From Gigantopelta aegis (taxonomy: Eukaryota; Mollusca; Gastropoda; Neomphalida; Peltospiridae): DNA of 64,000 bases. A program made the position numbers and the translations under genes. Within the stretch, counting starts at the first letter, position 1; each line of letters starts with the position of its first letter. This document shows positions 58,390 through 64,000 of this stretch, one piece after another. Location of the stretch: contig NC_054713.1 in the NCBI RefSeq assembly GCF_016097555.1, forward strand, positions 8,140,845 through 8,204,844. Reading direction: 5' to 3'. The notes under the pieces are model-generated. The model was not told the origin of the DNA, made no database searches, and saw only the letters and a list, made by a program, of their open reading frames with translations.

Positions 58390-58545
58390 GCTATTAGATG
58401 TCAAAGATTTTGTAATTACTGACACAGTCTTAAGAGGAAACCCGCTGTTTTATCCCATTTGCGATTCTTTAATACGAACAGGCAGGACTGCACATACCAT
58501 GACCTTTTGTGGGGCACTGATTGGGACGGGAAAAGCCCAATTAGA
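58390..58545 (-). mobile_element. Degenerate SINE type A
   Basis: TTGGCTATTAGATGTCAAAG, AGAGGAAACCCGCTG and GCACATACCATGACC. Confidence 0.65.
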
Positions 58546-58908
58546 TAATGCATAGGAGTAAGAAGCGGGGGTGGGGGCTGGGGAGGGGGGCAAGATCTTT
58601 CTTGGTCCAGTAGCAGCAGCGATTGTTTATTTATGTATATTTTTGCACCTTCCTACGACACTGTAATGGATCCACTGAGGTGGATCGATCCTGCGAAGCA
58701 TGCACCTCAATCGAGCGCACTACCGACTTAAATTTGCTTAGATCCCGCCCTAAATATTTCAAGGCGTGGAATAAACCAAAAAACCTGAGCACGCATATAG
58801 GGGCGAAGGTAAAATGATTTTGTTTTCGGACTGATTATGTAAAAGTTTCTTGGTCAACATTTCTTATATCGTATTTTGACACAAGTTAGTCATACATCTT
58901 TATAAGCA

Positions 58909-59218
58909 GTCGGGGCGAGTCGTAGCCCAGTGGTAAAGCGCTCGCTTGATGCGAGGTCGGTCTAGGATCGATCCCCGTCGGTGGGCCCATTGGGCTATTT
59001 CTCGTTCCAGCCAGTGCACCACGACTGGTCTATAAAAAGACCTTGGTATGTACTGTCCTGTCTGTGGGATCGTGCATATCAAAGATCCCTAGCTACTAAT
59101 GGAAAAAATGTAGCGGGTTTCTTCTCTTCGAAATTACCAAATGTTTGACATGAAATAGCCGATGATTAATAAATCAATGTGCTCTAGTGGTGTCGTTAAA
59201 AAATAAACTTTAAAAAAA
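58909..59218 (+). mobile_element. SINE type A, full length
   Basis: Head GGGGCGAGTCGTAGCCCAGT, B box GGATCGATCCCC, core, tail GTGGTGTCGTTAAAAAATAA. Good reference copy. Confidence 0.93.
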
Positions 59219-59411
59219 CCCTGTGAGCATTCATTTATGACCTAATTATGATGAATATCTTGTATTTGGTGTAAAAAATGTTTTATCGACAAATGGAAAG
59301 GCAAGGAACATCTGTTCAACAACACATCTAGGACGATATATATTTTTAAATATTTACTACTCGATATGTAACATACCGTATAATACGCGTTACTGTTATT
59401 TCGACATGTAT

Positions 59412-59413
<2 letters not shown>

Positions 59414-59507
<94 letters not shown>

Positions 59508-59640
59508 ACACACACACACACAGAGAGAGAGAGGGGGGGGAAGAGAGCGAGAGAAAGAGAGAGGCAGGGAGGGAGAGAGAGAGGGGGGAGGGAAAGATAG
59601 AAACAAAGAGAGACAGATATAAAGAAAGAGAGAGCTAGTT
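59414..59640. repeat. (GA)n microsatellite with GA-rich extension
   Basis: ~90 bp pure (GA)n, (CA)n patch at 59506, then impure GA/GGGA. Confidence 0.95.
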
Positions 59641-60230
59641 GGGCTGAGGGAGAATTACTCCCCCAAGATCTGTTGGACTTCTCTTTATATTCTTAAGACT
59701 GATCGATGCTGGGTTTAGGCGAATGTAATTTAGTTTTTGTATATTGTGGATGTGTGTGTATCGGGGTGGGGGGGGGGGGGGGGTGTCGTCGGTCCTGATA
59801 AATTAATTAATCTTCCTTGTAGAGTATACAGTGCCACAAAATGTATGTATTATATTCCGACCAATACGATATTATTTTCTAAAAATGTTTTAGGGAGGGG
59901 GGGGCATACCCCCTCCCCGCCCCCGCCCTCCACCAAGTGACGTCCATGGTTTACTTTATATTGAAAATAAAATGAAGGTGAATGAATTTGATAGGTCGGC
60001 AGTATGAAATTTATAGATTTTCGAAAGTAAGTAGTGAGTAGAAAGATCATTTCCACCCCACAGCCATTCTAAAGAGTAGCAGGCTAGCCTACTTTCATAT
60101 TTACTCACTTAGAAGTTGGAGCGAAAGGGGAGATGAGGCTGCAGTCACAAAAAGACCAAGAAAGTCCAACCAACCTGCAATTATGGTGGGGAGACTAACT
60201 CCAACCCTCAACCCCTAAAACAAAGAAACG
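59641..60230. other. Intergenic, nothing recognised
   Basis: G and C homopolymer runs at 59766-59782 and 59894-59935; no gene. Confidence 0.5.
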
Positions 60231-60247
60231 CACGCGCACACGCGCAC

Positions 60248-60290
<43 letters not shown>
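60231..60290. repeat. (CA)n microsatellite
   Basis: (CA)n with CG interruptions at the left. Confidence 0.9.
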
Positions 60291-60292
<2 letters not shown>

Positions 60293-60675
60293 AAAAACCT
60301 CCACCATTTTGCTGGAACAAGATATAGAATACAAACGGACTGCATCTAATCGGCAGTAATGAAATGTTGATTGCCAATGGTTTAGTAACCAGGTGATACG
60401 AATGTTAATTCACTATTTATTCTATAAATGATTATTCTATTCAAGCATGTTAACTGTATTAAATTAACAACGGATCTTTCGTATTTAGGCTACTTTTTCC
60501 ATTTCATTTCAACTTATTTTCGTACTTATATCCAAGTATAGTGCTGTTCCAGATATATGATGTATTGAGATATATCAATCAACATACTGTTTATTATAAT
60601 TAGAAAATTAAAAAAATAATAAAAAACCCAAAAAAAACAACCAAGAATAAAACTTGTCATTCAGTGGTAAGCTGT
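60291..60675. other. Intergenic, nothing recognised
   Basis: AT-rich. CATTTCAACTTATTTTCGTA (60507) is a reversed type E tail fragment. Confidence 0.45.
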
Positions 60676-60679
60676 CTTC

Positions 60680-61010
60680 CACGACCCAGAGTTCTCACTA
60701 ACCATTAACCACTAAACGACTAACAACTAACCCACTGTCCTGGACAGACAGCACAGATAGCTGATGTGTGTGCCCAGGACAGAGTGCTTGAACCTTAATT
60801 GGATATAAACACGAAAATAAGTTGAAATGAAATATCGACTCAATGGGTTTTTTAGGTGTACGGCCACTACACTCTCTTTTCTTTCATTAACGACCAACAA
60901 CTAACCCATTGCCCTGGAAAAACAGTCCAGATAGTTGAGGTGTGTGCCCAAGGCAGCGTGCTTGAACCTTAACTGGATATAAGCACGAAAATAAGTTGAA
61001 ATGAAATGAA
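60680..61010 (+). mobile_element. SINE type E body and tail, twice in tandem
   Basis: Two copies of CTTAATTGGATATAAACACG / CTTAACTGGATATAAGCACG, each followed by AAATAAGTTGAAATGAAAT, at ~60795 and ~60967. Heads missing. Confidence 0.8.
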
Positions 61011-61089
61011 TGGGATTTATCGTCATAGTTTTAAGACATTCAAAGCACTTCATAATAAGATCGCTATTAATAGCTTCTCAACTGAAAGG

Positions 61090-61392
61090 GGAGGGATTTA
61101 GCTCAGTCGTTTGAGTGCTCGCTTGAGGTGCTTGCGTCACGGCATTAAAGCACCTCGGTGGATCCATTCAACTGACTGGTGGTTTTTCTCGTTCCAACCA
61201 ATGCACCACAACTGGTCAAAGGCCGTGGTATGTGCTTTCCTGTCTGAGGGAAAGTAAATATAACCGATCCTTAGCTGCATTAGAACAAAATGTAGCGGGT
61301 TACCTCTGATGACTACGTGTCAGAATTACCAAATGTTTCACATCCAATAGCCGATGTGCTCTAGAGGTGTCGTTAAACAAAATAAACTTTTT
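61090..61392 (+). mobile_element. SINE, type D head with type A tail
   Basis: GGATTTAGCTCAGTCGTTTG (A box), then core GCCGTGGTATGTGCTTTCC and type A tail GAGGTGTCGTTAAACAAAAT. Links the D head of 33993 to the A body. Confidence 0.8.
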
Positions 61393-61635
61393 CGACTGAA
61401 AGGCGAGGGTGGAGGCTTCGTATATTAATAATAAATGACAAATCGGTTGCGACCATCCTTTAATAAAGTGTGGGAAAGGGCGCATATTTCTGTTTTGTTC
61501 TGTAGATAAGCATCTACGGATAATGGAGACCATTTATAAGTGTCCTATATGCACTTATTTTTAAAGGTCACAAAATTAAGTCTTATTTCGAAATTAGTGC
61601 CAGTAATTGCCGGTCAAGGCCAAGTCAGATACGAC

Positions 61636-61754
<119 letters not shown>

Positions 61755-61755
<1 letters not shown>

Positions 61756-62050
61756 CGACACCACTAGAGCACCCTGAATTATTAATCATCAGCTATTGGT
61801 TGTCAAACATTTGGCAATTTTGATATATATGTAGTCTTAGAGAGGAAACCCGCTACATTTTTCCATTAGTAGCATGGGGTATTTTATATGCACCATCACA
61901 CATACAGGACAGCACATACCACGGCTCTGATATACCAGTCATGGTGCACTGGCTGGAACGAGAAATAGCTCAATGGGCCCACCGGTGGGGATCGATCCTA
62001 GACCGACAGCGCATCGGGCGGACGCTTTATCACTGGGTTACGTCCCGCCC
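61755..62050 (-). mobile_element. SINE type A, full length
   Basis: ACGACACCACTAGAGCACCC (tail) through core and GGGATCGATCCTAGACCG (B box) to GGGTTACGTCCCGCCC (head end). Confidence 0.92.
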
Positions 62051-62075
62051 AACTTAAATTACAAGACTTCGCTGG

Positions 62076-62202
62076 ATCTAGCTCAGTCGGTAAAACAATC
62101 GCTGAGGTGCTTGGACCGTAGGATCAAATCCCCTCAGTGGATCCATTATCTGACTGGGCTTTCCCCCGATTCAACCAGCACCCTACGACTGGTATATCAA
62201 AT
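62076..62202 (+). mobile_element. SINE type D head fragment
   Basis: GGATCTAGCTCAGTCGGTAA, GGATCAAATCCCC, then CACCCTACGACTGGTATATC. Confidence 0.75.
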
Positions 62203-62349
62203 ATCAGCGAAAGATTTTGTTTAAAAACGCGTATAGACTCTCGAATTCGAATACTTACCTGATTGTGAGGCGTAGGGCTGCCATAAGTCCCTGTTGTTGA
62301 TCTTCGTTATCTGCAATAGACAGAATAAAATTTTAAAAAAGAAAAAGAA

Positions 62350-62548
62350 AAAGTATATCAAATACCGTAGTATGTGCTGTCCTGTGTGTGGGAACGTGCA
62401 TATAAAGGACCCCTTGCGGCTAATGGAGAAATACAGAGTGTTTCCCCATAGACTATATTATGTCAAATGTACCCAAATGAAATTCAATAGCCGAGGATGA
62501 ATTAGTCAGTGTGCACTAGTGGTGTCGTTAAATAAAACTAGCTTTAAA
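62350..62548 (+). mobile_element. SINE type A, core and tail
   Basis: ATATCAAATACCGTAGTATG, GTGCATATAAAGGACCCC, tail GGTGTCGTTAAATAAAAC. Confidence 0.82.
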
Positions 62549-63200
62549 AACTATAAGCACGATAATAGTAGCAATGGGTATTTTATGAATTAATGAATGT
62601 TTAATTTTATATGCACTATGTCTTTGCTTTGGGGATGAGATTGTTTGGTGGTATTTTTCTGTGGCTTGGTGAATTAAACATGGTGAGAACGCATTGCACG
62701 GGCACAACAAACAGAATTTCAGACATGCGTGTGTTGAGACAACCCATTTGTTGGGGTGATAGAAGGTACATGTGTTTGCATAACGTTTACCATTTTGTTG
62801 TGGCCTTTAACCGGAAGTATCAATACTCATATTGAAATCCAAATGCTCTGGGCCTAATCTACGAAGGCCATACATTCCTTATTTCATAATTAGTGTGTTG
62901 GACGGGCATCGTTAACAGGTGTAGTACTGACAACATGAGTGACCCTTCAATAGTGGCGCTGAGTATATTTTTGTAAATCTGTAATACCTCCATAGTAAAA
63001 TCTAAATCCAGTGTCTGGGCACACCATACTTTATTATACTTTACTAAGAGAAAGAAACCCGGAATAAAAGCTTCTAATGTGAAACAACTCAAAATTCTCG
63101 TTCTCTGACCTAACTGACATAAATCGCCAGAATGGATATAATTAACTGGACAAAATGCTAACAATCCAAATTAAATATAGACACATTATATGTAGGCGTG
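62549..63200. other. Upstream region of the 63269 exon
   Basis: No SINE or gene recognised. Short open frames on both strands lack support. Confidence 0.4.
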
Positions 63201-63268
63201 TATGTGTATATAATTGATTCAAGTTCAGTGGACGGACACATTGGTTTTATTCGGACCCAACAAGGACA

Positions 63269-63302
63269 ATGCTTCTGTTTGTTTTGATTTTGGCTGTTTG
63301 CG
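63269..63302 (+). CDS. Probable first coding exon (signal peptide) of a third gene, partial
   Basis: ATG at 63269 with A at -3 opens a short hydrophobic peptide MLLFVLILAVCG, then a strong donor GTGAGT at 63303. This is the usual shape of a signal-peptide exon of a secreted or membrane protein. A TATA-like stretch (GTATATAATT, near 63206) lies about 60 bases upstream. I found no second exon before the window ends, so the product is unknown. The call rests on composition plus the donor; chance cannot be excluded. Confidence 0.5.
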
Positions 63303-63426
63303 GTGAGTATCAGTATTTCATTATAACATTGGGTGTTTTCTCGATGATGGGCGTTACAGTCATGGCTAATATCAGATTTAAAAAAAACACAATTAAATAC
63401 CAGTATTGTTCCAGACCGTAGATAGC

Positions 63427-63453
63427 GGGGGGGGGGGGGGGGGGGGGGGGGGG
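63427..63453. repeat. Poly(G) tract, ~27 bp
   Basis: Pure G run inside the intron after 63302; may form a G-quadruplex. Confidence 0.95.
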
Positions 63454-63581
63454 AGCAGTTGGTATTTTAAAGTTCAGGAGGCGATCACTCATTATACTGA
63501 GTCTTGTGTACCAGAAAAGAAAATTGTAAGTGGTCGACCTCCTGAAAAATTAATCAGTGGTAAGCCCTCTAGTTGGATTTC

Positions 63582-63682
<101 letters not shown>

Positions 63683-63902
63683 AATTTTCTTGGTAGAAGA
63701 ATGAATCTCGGTTAAAGGAGAATGCCAGGGAAATTTTGACCAGCGAATGTTGATTTGCAGTCGGATAATTAGAAGACCTTTGCGTATGTCCGATATTGGT
63801 AACCTTGACCCCGAGGAAAAGCAGAAAGTCTGCACGTAAGCACATCCATAAATCTGGGACCTGATTCACTCAATTCTCGCAATTTCGCAATCTCATTGTG
63901 CA

Positions 63903-64000
63903 AAAAAGAAAGAAATGTTTTATTTAACGACGCACTCAACACATTTTATTTACGGTTATATGGCGTCAGACATATGGTTAAGGACCACACAGATTTTGAG
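63903..64000 (-). mobile_element. SINE type B tail, cut by the window end
   Basis: GAAATGTTTTATTTAACGAC to GGACCACACAGATTTTGAG, the reverse of the type B tail. Confidence 0.9.

Overview
This is invertebrate nuclear DNA, most likely from a mollusc. The supports are two multi-exon animal genes with GT-AG introns, many tRNA-derived SINEs, MITEs, solo LTRs, long minisatellites and microsatellites. The mollusc assignment rests on the overall look of the SINEs and on lophotrochozoan-like protein sequences, and is inference. Nothing looks bacterial: no operons, no CRISPR.

Layout. Bases 1-1430 are a 21-bp satellite in a ~744-bp higher-order unit. Bases 3400-5430 are an ~82-83-bp minisatellite. Bases 6412-28195 (+) hold a complete 13-exon DNAJC16 homologue (749 aa; J domain, thioredoxin-like CFEC site, one membrane span). 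Bases 32703-55241 (-) hold a complete 14-exon LSG1 homologue (689 aa; circularly permuted GTPase of late 60S maturation). The two genes converge, with about 4.5 kb between stop codons. A tRNA-Leu(TAG) lies at 56384-56465. Bases 56900-63200 are SINEs and microsatellites. At 63269 a probable signal-peptide first exon of a third gene starts and runs off the window. I assembled both large genes exon by exon by hand; each closes in frame over its full length.

The most unusual signal is that tandem duplication has repeatedly hit exon edges of both genes. It copied a splice acceptor (DNAJC16 exon 4), splice donors (DNAJC16 exons 10 and 11; LSG1 exons 4 and 10), the DNAJC16 last-exon tail with its AATAAA signal, and the intron flank of LSG1 exon 1. 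In the largest case a 54-bp unit carrying the last 10 codons of an exon plus GTAAGT is repeated about 14 times. A second notable signal is a U12-type intron in LSG1 with ATATCCTTT donor, TTCCTTGAC branch site and, if the reading frame is right, AT-AA ends.

The introns also hold several SINE types built from interchangeable heads and tails around a shared middle, a MITE whose end became an 87-bp satellite, a 1.06-kb TIR element present twice, a hAT deletion derivative with a zinc-finger ORF, TTAA-flanked MITEs and two solo LTRs with exact 5-bp target duplications. SINE boundaries are estimates to about 10 bp.
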